Of a stretch of DNA of 64,000 bases, positions 16,820-25,444 are shown piece by piece (position 1 is the first letter of the stretch; each line of letters opens with the position of its first letter). The notes under the pieces are model-generated. The model saw only the letters and a list, made by a program, of their open reading frames with translations. It was not told the origin of the DNA and did no database searches. This DNA comes from Colwellia sp. 12G3 (lineage in GTDB: Bacteria; Pseudomonadota; Gammaproteobacteria; Enterobacterales; Alteromonadaceae). The translations under genes and the position numbers were made by a program. The stretch covers positions 495,000 through 558,999 of the forward strand of contig NZ_PJAQ01000017.1 in the NCBI RefSeq assembly GCF_002836775.1. The letters are read 5' to 3'.

Positions 16820-18841
16820 TCAATCAATAGTATTCAACTTGAAATTAAGTAACTCGAAATCACCATTAATGCTTATAGCTGATGCATAATTCCCACTATA
16901 AGGTGCTATAACACAACTGGATCCATTATTTCTAACGAAGTTATCAATTGTGTCATCCCAGTTTTGACTACTATACCAAGACAAACTAGATTGATGCCCT
17001 CCACAACTAATACTAACCGAAAACGCCTCCCCATTAGCCATAATCACAGTAGGTTCACTTAAATTCGAAAACAACTCACCATGTAGGTCATTTGAATATA
17101 TCATTACACTTTCAAAGTCTTGTGATGTTACTTTTGAACCACTACAAATACTTGGATCATCACTCACATCTATTTGTTTCCCCATTGCAGTATACCTTGC
17201 TAAAACGAGGTACTTGCACTCCAAGTCATCAACTAAGTCTACATTATCTCCAATACCGTCTAAATCTGAATCAAGCCATTCGTTAGGATCTAATGGAAAA
17301 GCATCATCAATGTCTAATACACCATCATTGTCATCATCTGTATCAGTATTGTTACCTAAACCATCTAAATCAGTATCTATAGATTCAGAAGCATTAAGTG
17401 GAAAAGCGTCATCAACATCTAAAACATTATCATTGTCATCATCGGTATCAGTAACATTGGGTAAGCCATCTTTATCAGTATCAAGAGCACAAACACCCTC
17501 TTCATCTCTAGCATAACCGTCAAGACATTCAATAGGTGTTATACCTATTGATTCTGATAAATTAGGATCTAATGGAAAAGCATCATCAATGTCTAATACA
17601 CCATCATTGTCATCATCTGTATCAGTATTGTTACCTAAACCATCTAAATCAGTATCTATAGATTCAGAAGCATTAAGTGGAAAAGCGTCATCAACATCTA
17701 AAACATTATCATTGTCATCATCGGTATCAGTAACATTGGGTACGCCATCTTTATCAGTATCAAGAGCACAAACACCCTCTTCATCTCTAGCATAACCGTC
17801 AAGACACTCAATAGGTGTTATACCTATTGATTCTGATAAATTAGGATCTAATGGAAAAGCATCATCAATGTCTAATACACCATCATTGTCATCATCTGTA
17901 TCAGTATCATTACCAAGTCCATCGTTATCGCTATCTAAAACACACTCATTAACTTCCGTACTTTGAACAAAACCACTTTCACAATAATCCTCTGGAGAAG
18001 AGAGTTCATCAATGAATGTAAATGTATCAACCGAAGTAACATAAGGTGTTTCTAGCTGATAAATAAATAAATTACCATTAGCACTCGGTATCAGTGTTCC
18101 CATCCCTGTACCTTCGATAGGATCTCGATTGTCACATTGCCCACCAGTAAAATCAAAAGTATACAAATTGATGTTACTATCAGGAATATCAACTACACCG
18201 ACATAAAAATCACAATCACCGACAAACATACGAATTATGCCTTCTTCATTTATCTCTAACGAGATTTGAATGTCATTTTCATAATAGCCTTGAAGTACAT
18301 CTAGGCTAGCTCGAGCATTGGAGTGAATAGACTTGAATAGACTAAAGTTACTTGTTTCTGACCCGTAAAATGTTGCAACTCCATCTAAATGACCATCTGA
18401 ATAGGTTCCTACTAGTGTCCCCTCCGCCGTGCCATCAAAATACTCTTTAACTGTAGCTGTGTAACTCCCACTATCTGTCAAAGAAATATTTATTGTTTGG
18501 TGAGATAAAATAACGCCATCAGAATCTTGAATAAAAAATCTTCCATCGCCATTCGGTGCAACTAATCCCAACAATTTATGAGAATTACCGTTGATTTTAT
18601 CGGTTACGCTACCTTCCCAAACCCCAGAAGGCATTACCATAGGATCAGGAATAACAACTGGAGGTGCAGTTACAGGAGGGGCTTCAACTACAGGTGGCAC
18701 TTCAACTACAGGTGGCACTTCAACAACTGGTGGAACTTCAACTACTGGTGGAACTTCAACTACTGGTGGTTGTTCTTCTGACTCACCACCTCCACAAGCA
18801 CTAAGCGTAATGCTTAGTAGTAAAATGTATAATAATTTCAT
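16820..18841 (-). CDS. Lipoprotein with PPVVEV repeats and thrombospondin type 3 (calcium-binding) repeats
   Basis: 673 residues. A lipoprotein signal with lipobox LSAC (Cys16) is followed by five PPVVEV/PPVVEA units (a rigid stalk), a globular domain of about 220 residues, then Asp-rich TSP3 repeats (DTDDDNDGVLDIDDAFPLD type) and a C-terminal globular domain with a cysteine pair. TSP3 repeats bind calcium and are common in outer-membrane OmpA-like or adhesive proteins of marine bacteria. At DNA level 17.29-17.91 kb holds a near-identical 279-bp (93-codon) tandem duplication. Island cargo; a surface adhesion or binding role is inference. Confidence 0.8.
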   Translation of the reverse strand: MKLLYILLLSITLSACGGGESEEQPPVVEVPPVVEVPPVVEVPPVVEVPPVVEAPPVTAPPVVIPDPMVMPSGVWEGSVTDKINGNSHKLLGLVAPNGDGRFFIQDSDGVILSHQTINISLTDSGSYTATVKEYFDGTAEGTLVGTYSDGHLDGVATFYGSETSNFSLFKSIHSNARASLDVLQGYYENDIQISLEINEEGIIRMFVGDCDFYVGVVDIPDSNINLYTFDFTGGQCDNRDPIEGTGMGTLIPSANGNLFIYQLETPYVTSVDTFTFIDELSSPEDYCESGFVQSTEVNECVLDSDNDGLGNDTDTDDDNDGVLDIDDAFPLDPNLSESIGITPIECLDGYARDEEGVCALDTDKDGVPNVTDTDDDNDNVLDVDDAFPLNASESIDTDLDGLGNNTDTDDDNDGVLDIDDAFPLDPNLSESIGITPIECLDGYARDEEGVCALDTDKDGLPNVTDTDDDNDNVLDVDDAFPLNASESIDTDLDGLGNNTDTDDDNDGVLDIDDAFPLDPNEWLDSDLDGIGDNVDLVDDLECKYLVLARYTAMGKQIDVSDDPSICSGSKVTSQDFESVMIYSNDLHGELFSNLSEPTVIMANGEAFSVSISCGGHQSSLSWYSSQNWDDTIDNFVRNNGSSCVIAPYSGNYASAISINGDFELLNFKLNTID
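17287..17912. repeat. 279-bp tandem duplication inside the TSP3 lipoprotein gene
   Basis: Equivalent landmarks (GCATCATCAATGTC) occur at 17301, 17580 and 17859: period 279, a multiple of three, about 2.2 copies. The two full copies differ at only two positions I can find (AAGCC/ACGCC and GACATTC/GACACTC), so the duplication is recent. It adds 93 residues without a frame change. Confidence 0.9.
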
Positions 18842-18893
18842 AATAAATCCTTAAAATATAACTTGGTTAATCCGTATTTTTTAAATTAAATAT

Positions 18894-19379
18894 TTAAGCT
18901 TCAATGTCATATTTTGTTTTTAAGCTTTTAACCAAGTATTTTGCAGAATATGAAAAGCTTTCTGGCTTTACTTTAAAGCCAACAATAGTGTTTGAGTTTG
19001 TAGGCTTAGAATAATTGTAAGTTTGCCCACCTGTATTTGTTGTATGGGCTTTCATATATCCTGTATTTGATACTTGGCCTGTAGTTGTTGAATTAGAAGC
19101 TGTCGTATAGCTGCTCTCTTCGGAGTAGGCACTTTTATCAATAATGACAAAGTATGGGTAACCATTCTCTAAAGCTAACTCAGCACTTCGTAAAAGGACA
19201 AAGTCTTTAACTTTTTCTTTTGATGTATACCCGTTTCCCTTGAATGAAACTGTAAACACATTTTCATCTAACTGACTTGAAGAGTACCCTCCTGTAAACC
19301 CATTAGATTGATAGCTAGTAGAACAGCCCGATAATAATGAAAAACCTAATAAACTAATAACCAATATGTTTGTGTTCAT
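18894..19379 (-). CDS. CC0125/CC1285-type small lipoprotein
   Basis: 161 residues. Signal with lipobox LSGC (Cys19) followed by STSYQ and a Gly/Ser-rich start (GFTGGYSS), a conserved core (FTVSFKGNGYTS, RSAELALENGYPYFVI) and a Thr/Asn-rich tail. It resembles the CC0125/CC1285 family of lipoproteins of unknown function. It lies divergent to the AraC-type regulator gene with 150 bases between them; the two genes may share a control region. Confidence 0.7.
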   Translation of the reverse strand: MNTNILVISLLGFSLLSGCSTSYQSNGFTGGYSSSQLDENVFTVSFKGNGYTSKEKVKDFVLLRSAELALENGYPYFVIIDKSAYSEESSYTTASNSTTTGQVSNTGYMKAHTTNTGGQTYNYSKPTNSNTIVGFKVKPESFSYSAKYLVKSLKTKYDIEA

Positions 19380-19529
19380 TCTTAGTACTCCTATTAATGG
19401 CTAAATAAGTGATGCCACTATTTCTTTTAAGTTTGATAAATCTAAATTCAAATTTTACGTTTAAGTTACAAACAAAATTGATATATTACGAACACGCATG
19501 CTATTTACTATTAATGAGGGAGTGTTTCA
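19380..19529. promoter_or_regulatory. Divergent control region between lipoprotein and AraC-type regulator genes
   Basis: AT-rich 150-bp gap between head-to-head genes. The regulator ATG is preceded by GAGGGAG eight bases upstream. Such a layout often means the regulator controls its divergent neighbour; no operator can be pinned down from the sequence. Confidence 0.35.
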
Positions 19530-20522
19530 ATGAAGAATGAGTACTACATACCTTCGTCGGTCATACTTGCATTTATTGAAACCTGTCAAATTCATAAACT
19601 AAACCCATACTCTCTTTTAGCTGAACGAGGTATAACCCCAAATAAAGCAAAAACTAATAAGAGGGATTTTAAGGTACAGGACTTGGCTATGTTATTAGAT
19701 AGGGCTTGTACGGCATTTGGATCTTATTCATTTGCGATAACATTCGCTAAGCAATATGAGTGGTATAAGTTTGATGAAAAAATATTAGTATTATCAAAGC
19801 AAGATGACTTACATACCCTTACCTTAATATTTAATGCCTTATTGACACAACAATCTGCTGGTCCAGAGTTATTACTTACACAAATGGGAAATATCGCTAC
19901 TTATAGAATAAAGCTACCAACGTTTGGTGATATTGATATGACACCTTATAGCCTAGTGATGATTGCTATATGGGATGATGTAATGTCTCAAGTAATGGGA
20001 GCAGATTGGTCTCCGGACAAGTTCAATATATCTGGTGTCGCTAACCACCTCCTTACAGAGCATATTAAAATATCTGATCTACCTGTATTTTTTGATAGCA
20101 AGACAACCTCAATTGAATTCAATGCAAAATTAATTCACCGCAAATTATCTTTTGATATAAGTAGAAGGGATAACCTAATAAAAACCTACAGTCAGCTACT
20201 AGATGTAATGCCTATTGATGTTTTATCCGCAGAATTATTAAAGATGGTCATCAGTAGTGGCAATACGTCAATTGAGCATATATCACTGATGATTGGTACA
20301 AGCCCAAGACTGTTACAGAAAAAACTTAAAGGATTAAATACTAACTTTTCAAGTATCTTATCTAATGTGAGAATTAACATAGCTAAAGAGCTTTTACTAA
20401 ACACGTCATACTCTGTTAGTGAAATCGCTTACCATTTAGCCTTTAAGTCTTCTGAAACTTTTGTACGATTTTTTAAATTAAATGAGAGTATTACGCCACT
20501 TCAATGGCGAAAGAATAAATAG
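19530..20522 (+). CDS. AraC family transcriptional regulator
   Basis: 330 residues with an N-terminal arabinose-binding-type (AraC_binding_2) effector domain and a C-terminal double helix-turn-helix: SIEHISLMIGTSPRLLQKKL and the signature NTSYSVSEIAYHLAFKSSET ending FVRFFKLNESITPLQWRK. This is the organisation of ArgR/OruR and GadX-like AraC members. It is oriented away from the two lipoprotein genes and is followed by the small membrane-protein gene. The effector is unknown. Confidence 0.88.
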   Translation: MKNEYYIPSSVILAFIETCQIHKLNPYSLLAERGITPNKAKTNKRDFKVQDLAMLLDRACTAFGSYSFAITFAKQYEWYKFDEKILVLSKQDDLHTLTLIFNALLTQQSAGPELLLTQMGNIATYRIKLPTFGDIDMTPYSLVMIAIWDDVMSQVMGADWSPDKFNISGVANHLLTEHIKISDLPVFFDSKTTSIEFNAKLIHRKLSFDISRRDNLIKTYSQLLDVMPIDVLSAELLKMVISSGNTSIEHISLMIGTSPRLLQKKLKGLNTNFSSILSNVRINIAKELLLNTSYSVSEIAYHLAFKSSETFVRFFKLNESITPLQWRKNK

Positions 20523-20703
20523 GCTTTACTCCTATAGTTCTAACTGAAAACTAAAGCACTTATTATTTTTCTTAAAACTAAAAATCAACCTGTTCGTAAA
20601 ATATCAATTTATGTTTTTGTGCGTATGTATTATTTAACTCATAGAGAAATAAATAACTCTTCTATAGAAGCTGATTACACTTCAGTTCAGACAATTCTGT
20701 AAA

Positions 20704-20736
20704 CATGCCTTCGGCATTAATTAGTAATTTTTTAAG
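20704..20736 (+). terminator. Weak terminator-like hairpin after the AraC-type gene
   Basis: ATGCC-TTC-GGCAT hairpin followed, after a short AT stretch, by a run of six T. It precedes the next ORF by about 12 bases, so it could alternatively act on that gene's leader. Confidence 0.35.
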
Positions 20737-20747
20737 GAAATCTAACT

Positions 20748-20948
20748 ATGAGAATTTTATTATCAATACCATTTTTTATTTTAGCCGCTGCCCTTGGGTT
20801 GGTATGGCTTTATTCTGGCATTACTATGCTCGGCTCGTTAATGTCGTATAATCACGAGCCATTTTTCAGGGTGTTAATTTTTACAATGTTATGGGGCGCT
20901 GCGGCTATGGGTACATTTTCAATCGCCATAACCGTTGCAGACAAATAA
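20748..20948 (+). CDS. Small two-helix membrane protein
   Basis: 66 residues with two predicted membrane segments (LLSIPFFILAAALGLVWLYS and VLIFTMLWGAAAMGTFSIA). AAGGA precedes the ATG. It converges on the integrase gene with only six bases between the stops. No family recognised. Confidence 0.5.
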   Translation: MRILLSIPFFILAAALGLVWLYSGITMLGSLMSYNHEPFFRVLIFTMLWGAAAMGTFSIAITVADK

Positions 20949-20954
20949 CATTAC

Positions 20955-22058
20955 CTATTCAATACATAGCACAGCCTCCATTAATGATGCAATATTGATA
21001 CTTTTACCATACCTATCATAAGTAATATTGCCATTACTATGACCTAGTATCTGAGCTGCATACTGACTAGGTACACCAGCTTGTTTTAATTCAGTAGCAA
21101 CAGTGTGTCTTAATGAATGAAAATCAACATCTGCCTTCTCCCCTTTAACCCCTGATTTGAAAGGATTATTACGACTAAACCAACGACTACCAGCATGGCT
21201 ATAAGAGCCTCTGACAGGCCTCCATTCATGGAATAAGCGATCTTTGGTACAATGCCCTACCCACTCTAATAAGCCTCTCTCAATGAGCTTAGGATGCGTA
21301 GGAATAACACGTTTAGCGTTATCTGTTTTAAGGACATCACCCCTTATATGTATAGCCTCAGCAGTAATGTCAGATGGTTTCAATTGGCATATTTCGTTCA
21401 TTCTAGCGCCTGTATACCGACCAATCATAATCAACCAGTATTGAATACTCTTGTTACCGTACTTGTCAGCAAACTTAAACAACACATCTAACTGTTCTTT
21501 GGTGTAAGCCTTACGTTTACTGGCTGATGATGTTCTCTTCTCAATGACTTTTAAACCATCAAAGGGGTTAATAGTGACATCTGCATTATTTGATATAAGC
21601 CAGCGATAAAAGGCATTGAAGTATTTTAGGTAACGATTAAAAGTGGCTACTGTCTTTGACTGTAACAGCGATTGCTTTAGCTGAATGGCTTTTTCTTTAG
21701 TAATACTAGAACGAGGTAATAGCTTTAAGGTGTTTTCTATACGTGTGTATTCTCTCACTGACCATCGGTCACCGTTCTCTTTCAGGTATGCGTTAATTAG
21801 AACACTGATTTTAGGAGCAGACGCAACCGCAGCAGACGATTGTGGCTTGGGTGCTTTAGCATCACAAGACACCACTTGGTTGGTAGATTTATCTGCCACA
21901 CCACTCATCGTGCCGTATAGACATTTAATGAGTAAATTAAAGGCTTCTTTTTTACAACGTGTTCTTAAGGACTTCCAAACGGAGTTATTTCGGTAGTAAT
22001 AAATACCATTACGTATGTACAAATGGGGGATATTTGACGACTTCATTGTAGCAACCAT
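20955..22058 (-). CDS. int: Tyrosine-type site-specific integrase of the island
   Basis: 367 residues. N-terminal arm-type and SAM-like core-binding segments, then a catalytic domain with R219 (GRYTGARMNEI), H314/R317 (FHSLRHTVA), H340 (ILGHSNG) and the putative nucleophile Y350 (YDRYGKS). This is the complete RHRY set, so the enzyme looks intact. It lies 45 bases from the ffs attachment repeat, reading away from ffs on the same strand, so it could also receive ffs transcripts. It presumably mediates integration and excision at the ffs 3' end. Confidence 0.93.
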   Translation of the reverse strand: MVATMKSSNIPHLYIRNGIYYYRNNSVWKSLRTRCKKEAFNLLIKCLYGTMSGVADKSTNQVVSCDAKAPKPQSSAAVASAPKISVLINAYLKENGDRWSVREYTRIENTLKLLPRSSITKEKAIQLKQSLLQSKTVATFNRYLKYFNAFYRWLISNNADVTINPFDGLKVIEKRTSSASKRKAYTKEQLDVLFKFADKYGNKSIQYWLIMIGRYTGARMNEICQLKPSDITAEAIHIRGDVLKTDNAKRVIPTHPKLIERGLLEWVGHCTKDRLFHEWRPVRGSYSHAGSRWFSRNNPFKSGVKGEKADVDFHSLRHTVATELKQAGVPSQYAAQILGHSNGNITYDRYGKSINIASLMEAVLCIE

Positions 22059-22102
22059 TGTAGCAGTTAAGCTATATTAGGTCTAAGTCATTGATTTCTT
22101 TG

Positions 22103-22123
22103 AATTGGGTGGCAACCCAAACA
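22103..22123. repeat. attR: 21-bp direct repeat containing the ffs 3' end (right island boundary)
   Basis: Identical to 13470-13490. Because it rebuilds the last bases of the SRP RNA, the host gene stays intact after insertion. Confidence 0.88.
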
Positions 22124-22220
22124 GCCACACCTCGGCACATGAGTCGTCTGCTGCGGTTGCTTCCTTCCGGATCTGGCCGAGTTCACAGAGTATCATTGCG
22201 AGGGGACCGAAAGGGTCACC
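22107..22220 (-). ncRNA. ffs: 4.5S RNA, signal recognition particle RNA
   Basis: Reverse strand, 114 nt, the same length as E. coli 4.5S RNA. The conserved apical motif AGATCCGGAAGGAAGCA and the opposite strand AGCAGACGACTC / GTGCCGAGGTG form the SRP domain that binds Ffh. Ends pair as GGTG..ACCC with GGGTTGCCACC. Its 3' end is the attachment site of the genomic island. Confidence 0.95.
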
Positions 22221-22344
22221 ATAGAAGCTTTAAAAACAAGTTAGCTCTTAAAGCGCCGAGAATTATCGCTAATCATATTAGTAGATGCAAGCACAAGTTA
22301 TCAAAAGCTGACTACTTGATGCTTTTTTAATCTGATTACGGATA

Positions 22345-23277
22345 TTAGCCATTATCATTTACGCGTTTTGTGAGTTTTTCGTTAACTTCTAATAACACCG
22401 ACTTAATAATCAGTAGGTTTTCTTTGCCTATACGTAACATAAGTTTGTCACTATCGTCTAATGCTTCTAATTGAGGATCCTGGTATTTATACATAACACT
22501 CGTTCGAGTTACATCCATTGCAGATTTGGGTAACTCCATATCAAGAACCCTAGTTATTGCGTCTTGTAATGTATAAGTAAAATCTTCTTCGTAGCCCAGT
22601 TCAAGGTATGCTTCATCGATCAGCGGTTTGATATCAACATACAAATTAACGAGTGTTGTACTATCAACAGAGCGAAGCAAATCGACATACAGATCAAAAC
22701 GTTTGCTTGTTTCACTATCCCATTGCCATACATTCTGCTCCCCATCAACATTTGACAACTGCTCATCTACAGAGAACTTCACTTTAGGCTGAATAAACAA
22801 ACTATGATCATAAGCCAGTAGACCCTGGGTAAAGTTGTCAGTAAAAACGACAAAACGGCGAATAATATCTTCAGTAATTAACAATGACAGCAATTCATTT
22901 CGCCAAGTTAGCTCTGGCAGCTTTTCTTGTATCCAATCATCACTCTTATCTAATGCAGGTAGAATAATAGTAATTTCCTGCTCAATAATGGTTTCTTGGA
23001 CCCTTGGCGTAACATTTTCAGTAATAGGTGGGATTGGCGGTAATTCAATCAGGCCTTTATCTTCTTCTAACTTTTGAGCAGGAGGAGATACTGACACTAT
23101 AGGCTCTTGTTTTAATAACTCACCTGAGTCCATAGGACGCTTTTCAGTTTTTCCACCTGAAAACTGCCATATAGCCACAACAACTAATATAAAAGTAACA
23201 ATAAAAATAATCATCGGACCTGAATTTCTGTCACTCTTGCCCTGCTCTATTTGCGGTGTAGATTCTGAATTATCCAT
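22345..23277 (-). CDS. DUF3014 domain membrane-anchored protein
   Basis: 310 residues: a short cytoplasmic N-terminus, one membrane helix (IIFIVTFILVVVAIWQFSGG), a proline-rich linker (about residues 50-95) and a periplasmic domain typical of DUF3014 (KLPELTWRNELLSLLITEDI, RFVVFTDNFTQGLLAYDH, LYVDIKPLIDEAYLELGY). Function unknown. It follows the ffs locus and is the first ordinary host gene right of the island. Confidence 0.78.
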   Translation of the reverse strand: MDNSESTPQIEQGKSDRNSGPMIIFIVTFILVVVAIWQFSGGKTEKRPMDSGELLKQEPIVSVSPPAQKLEEDKGLIELPPIPPITENVTPRVQETIIEQEITIILPALDKSDDWIQEKLPELTWRNELLSLLITEDIIRRFVVFTDNFTQGLLAYDHSLFIQPKVKFSVDEQLSNVDGEQNVWQWDSETSKRFDLYVDLLRSVDSTTLVNLYVDIKPLIDEAYLELGYEEDFTYTLQDAITRVLDMELPKSAMDVTRTSVMYKYQDPQLEALDDSDKLMLRIGKENLLIIKSVLLEVNEKLTKRVNDNG

Positions 23278-23424
23278 GGCTATCCAAGTTATAGTTGTTA
23301 AATGATGAGTTAGTTATTATTGCAACGCTTTTTGCCTTGTGATGCAAGCATCAAAACGTTTTTTATTGTTTTTGGTACTTTTTTTGTGTTACTTAAAACA
23401 TTTTTGTAAATATGTATTCTTTAA

Positions 23425-23455
23425 AAATAGCCTACTCCTTTACCGAAGGCTATTT
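23425..23455 (-). terminator. Terminator downstream of maiA
   Basis: AAATAGCCT / AGGCTATTT stem (9 bp, 13-base loop) with T residues following on the minus strand, 36 bases past the maiA stop. Confidence 0.75.
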
Positions 23456-23490
23456 AATCTCTTTATTTTTAAAAGCATCAAGAAGTTTAA

Positions 23491-24132
23491 TTATCTTACT
23501 GCGTCTGACTGATTTTCAGGTAAGGCCTTAATAAAGGCAGGTAATTCATTACAATTGTTAACTATTTTGTTGATTAATGGGTAAGGACTCATATCTACAT
23601 TAAACCGATGGGCATTATACACTTGTGCCACTAAGCAAATATCAGCAACACTTACCGTATCTGCAAAGCAATATTGGCCTGCACTTATACCTAACTGCCT
23701 TTCTATAGCTATAAAACCGACATTCATCCAGTGCTCTACCCATGCCTGCTTAGCTTCATCAGTGACTGCTAATGAGTTAGCTAAGTACTGCTGTACACGT
23801 AAGTTATTGAGGGGATGAATTTCGCATGCTATATCTAACGCTAAAGCTTGTACTTTAGCTCTATTTTTAATATCAGGGGGATATAAAGCATTATCGCTAT
23901 TACGCTGATCTAAATAATCAATAATGGCCAACGATTGGTTTAGCGAAAAATCACCATCAACTAAAGTAGGTACCAAATTATTAGGATTAAGTTCACTATA
24001 GTCGTTACTATGTTGTTCTCCACCATTTTTAACAAGATGCACCGAGACTGACTCAAAGGCGATGCCCTTTAAATGAAGTGCGATTCTTACACGATATGCC
24101 GCTGTTGAGCGCCAATAGCCATAAAGTTTCAT
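23491..24132 (-). CDS. maiA: Maleylacetoacetate isomerase
   Basis: 213 residues, GST zeta class. The N-terminal thioredoxin-like domain has the zeta-class start (LYGYWRSTAAYRVRIALHLKG) with the conserved active-site serine/arginine, the NPNNLVPTLVDGD motif and the QSLAIIDYLD glutathione-binding segment. The C-terminal domain has ADTVSVADICLVAQVYNAHRF. It converts maleylacetoacetate to fumarylacetoacetate in tyrosine/homogentisate breakdown. fahA, the next step, lies just upstream on the same strand. Confidence 0.9.
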   Translation of the reverse strand: MKLYGYWRSTAAYRVRIALHLKGIAFESVSVHLVKNGGEQHSNDYSELNPNNLVPTLVDGDFSLNQSLAIIDYLDQRNSDNALYPPDIKNRAKVQALALDIACEIHPLNNLRVQQYLANSLAVTDEAKQAWVEHWMNVGFIAIERQLGISAGQYCFADTVSVADICLVAQVYNAHRFNVDMSPYPLINKIVNNCNELPAFIKALPENQSDAVR

Positions 24133-24280
24133 CGTATTTCCTTAATATATTTCTGATTTCAAAACAAAAATGCTAATTACCTGACCATGTTAACTACTTT
24201 AGTTAGCCCGGTACTGATAATTAGCATTTATTTATACTTACTTGTTGAAGCGGATTTAAAAGCTTATGACAGCTTAAAAA

Positions 24281-25270
24281 TTATTGTGCTTTATACTCAA
24301 CAACTTTTTGATCAATTGAGCCGAAAATACTTGAACCTTCGCTATCAAACATTTCAATGCGAACAGTATCACCAAAACTCATAAAGGGTGTACTTGGCTT
24401 ACCATCAGCGATTATCTCTAACATACGGATTTCAGCTAAACAGCTAGAGCCTGCAGAGCGATCGTAGTTTGAAATTGTACCCGATCCAATCACACAACCC
24501 GCTGATAGTGGACGTGTCTTTGCAGCATGAGCAACAATAGTTGGAAAATCAAAGGTCATATCTACACCGCAGTTTGGCTGACCAAAGAGTGCTTCGTTTA
24601 AATGAGTCGTTAATGGTAAATGCAATTTTTTTCCATCCCAAGCATCACCTAGTTCATCTGGCGTTACCGCTACAGGAGAAAATGCGCTTGAAGGTTTAGA
24701 TGCAAAAAAGCCAAAACCTTTCGCTAGCTCTCCTGGAATGAGATTACGTAGTGAAACATCATTTACCAGCATTAATAATTTAATGTGACTAGCGGCTTGT
24801 TCAGCTGATGCGCCCATAGGGACATCATCTGTGATCACGGCAACTTCAGACTCAAAATCAATACCATATTCTTCACTGGCAATTGAAATATCATCACGTG
24901 GACCAATAAATGCGTCTGAGCCACCTTGATACATTAACGGATCTGTCCAAAATGTTTCTGGCATTTCAGCATTTCTTGCTTTACGCACTAATTCAACATG
25001 ATTTACATAAGCACTACCGTCAGCCCATTGATATGCTCGTGGTAACGGTGACTCACATTCAGCTTGCTCAAAAACCAAAGTGTCAGCGACTTCATTATTA
25101 TTTAGTGCTTGATAAACTTCAGCCAATTTTGGTGAAATATCACTCCAGTTATCAATAGCAGCTTGTAGCGTTGCTGCAATATCACTTACCACTACAGCTT
25201 TATCAAGCGCGCGGCTAACAACAACGAGTTGGCCATCGCGTGTATTATTTTTAAGTGTTGCTAATTTCAT
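24281..25270 (-). CDS. fahA: Fumarylacetoacetate hydrolase family protein
   Basis: 329 residues. Conserved FAH core: GIDFESEVAVITDDVP (metal-binding acidic residues), LMLVNDVSLRN, KPSSAFSPVAVTPDELG and SAGCVIGSGTISNYDRSAG. It hydrolyses fumarylacetoacetate to fumarate and acetoacetate, the last step of tyrosine degradation. It is encoded with maiA and near tyrR, phhA and phhB. Homogentisate dioxygenase and HPPD genes are not in this window. Confidence 0.88.
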   Translation of the reverse strand: MKLATLKNNTRDGQLVVVSRALDKAVVVSDIAATLQAAIDNWSDISPKLAEVYQALNNNEVADTLVFEQAECESPLPRAYQWADGSAYVNHVELVRKARNAEMPETFWTDPLMYQGGSDAFIGPRDDISIASEEYGIDFESEVAVITDDVPMGASAEQAASHIKLLMLVNDVSLRNLIPGELAKGFGFFASKPSSAFSPVAVTPDELGDAWDGKKLHLPLTTHLNEALFGQPNCGVDMTFDFPTIVAHAAKTRPLSAGCVIGSGTISNYDRSAGSSCLAEIRMLEIIADGKPSTPFMSFGDTVRIEMFDSEGSSIFGSIDQKVVEYKAQ

Positions 25271-25444
25271 TCTTAAACCTTTTTAATTATAACTGTAATA
25301 GTCATCGATACATTTAAAGCATAAAAGTATGGTACAAATTTTTTCACTGACAACCAAGCAATAGCGTCAGCTTAGCAAAAACAGGTCGGAAAATTATCTT
25401 TACGGTTTTTATTACACTGCTTGTAAAATACAAGCCTCATTAAC

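Larger units (their letters stand above)
13470..22123. mobile_element. 8.6-kb genomic island integrated into the 3' end of ffs (4.5S RNA)
   Basis: Bounded by a perfect 21-bp direct repeat derived from the ffs 3' end, with a tyrosine integrase beside the right boundary. Content: PD-(D/E)XK-type protein, RecA-like ATPase, serine recombinase, a small ORF, TSP3-repeat lipoprotein, small lipoprotein, AraC-type regulator, small membrane protein and the integrase. No transposase, capsid or conjugation gene is visible, so it is neither a complete prophage nor a self-transmissible ICE. The ATPase and recombinase suggest a plasmid-like or satellite-like origin. Confidence 0.88.

Noticed and set aside
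17287..17912. Possible CRISPR-like array
   Set aside because: The repeats are 279-bp coding units in frame, not short repeats with unique spacers; no CRISPR array was found in the window.
17214..18854. Several Ser/Thr-rich or Gly-rich plus-strand ORFs
   Set aside because: Shadows of the TSP3 and PPVVEV repeats of the lipoprotein gene on the other strand.
13470..22123. Prophage
   Set aside because: No capsid, portal, terminase, tail or lysis genes; only integrase, recombinase, ATPase and cargo.
22091..22330. Plus-strand 79-codon ORF
   Set aside because: It is the complement of ffs; the conserved SRP RNA motif explains the sequence.
25419..25435. GCTTGTA-AAA-TACAAGC dyad as a TyrR box
   Set aside because: Spacing does not fit TGTAAA-N6-TTTACA; it lies just after the tyrR stop and more likely is a weak terminator hairpin.
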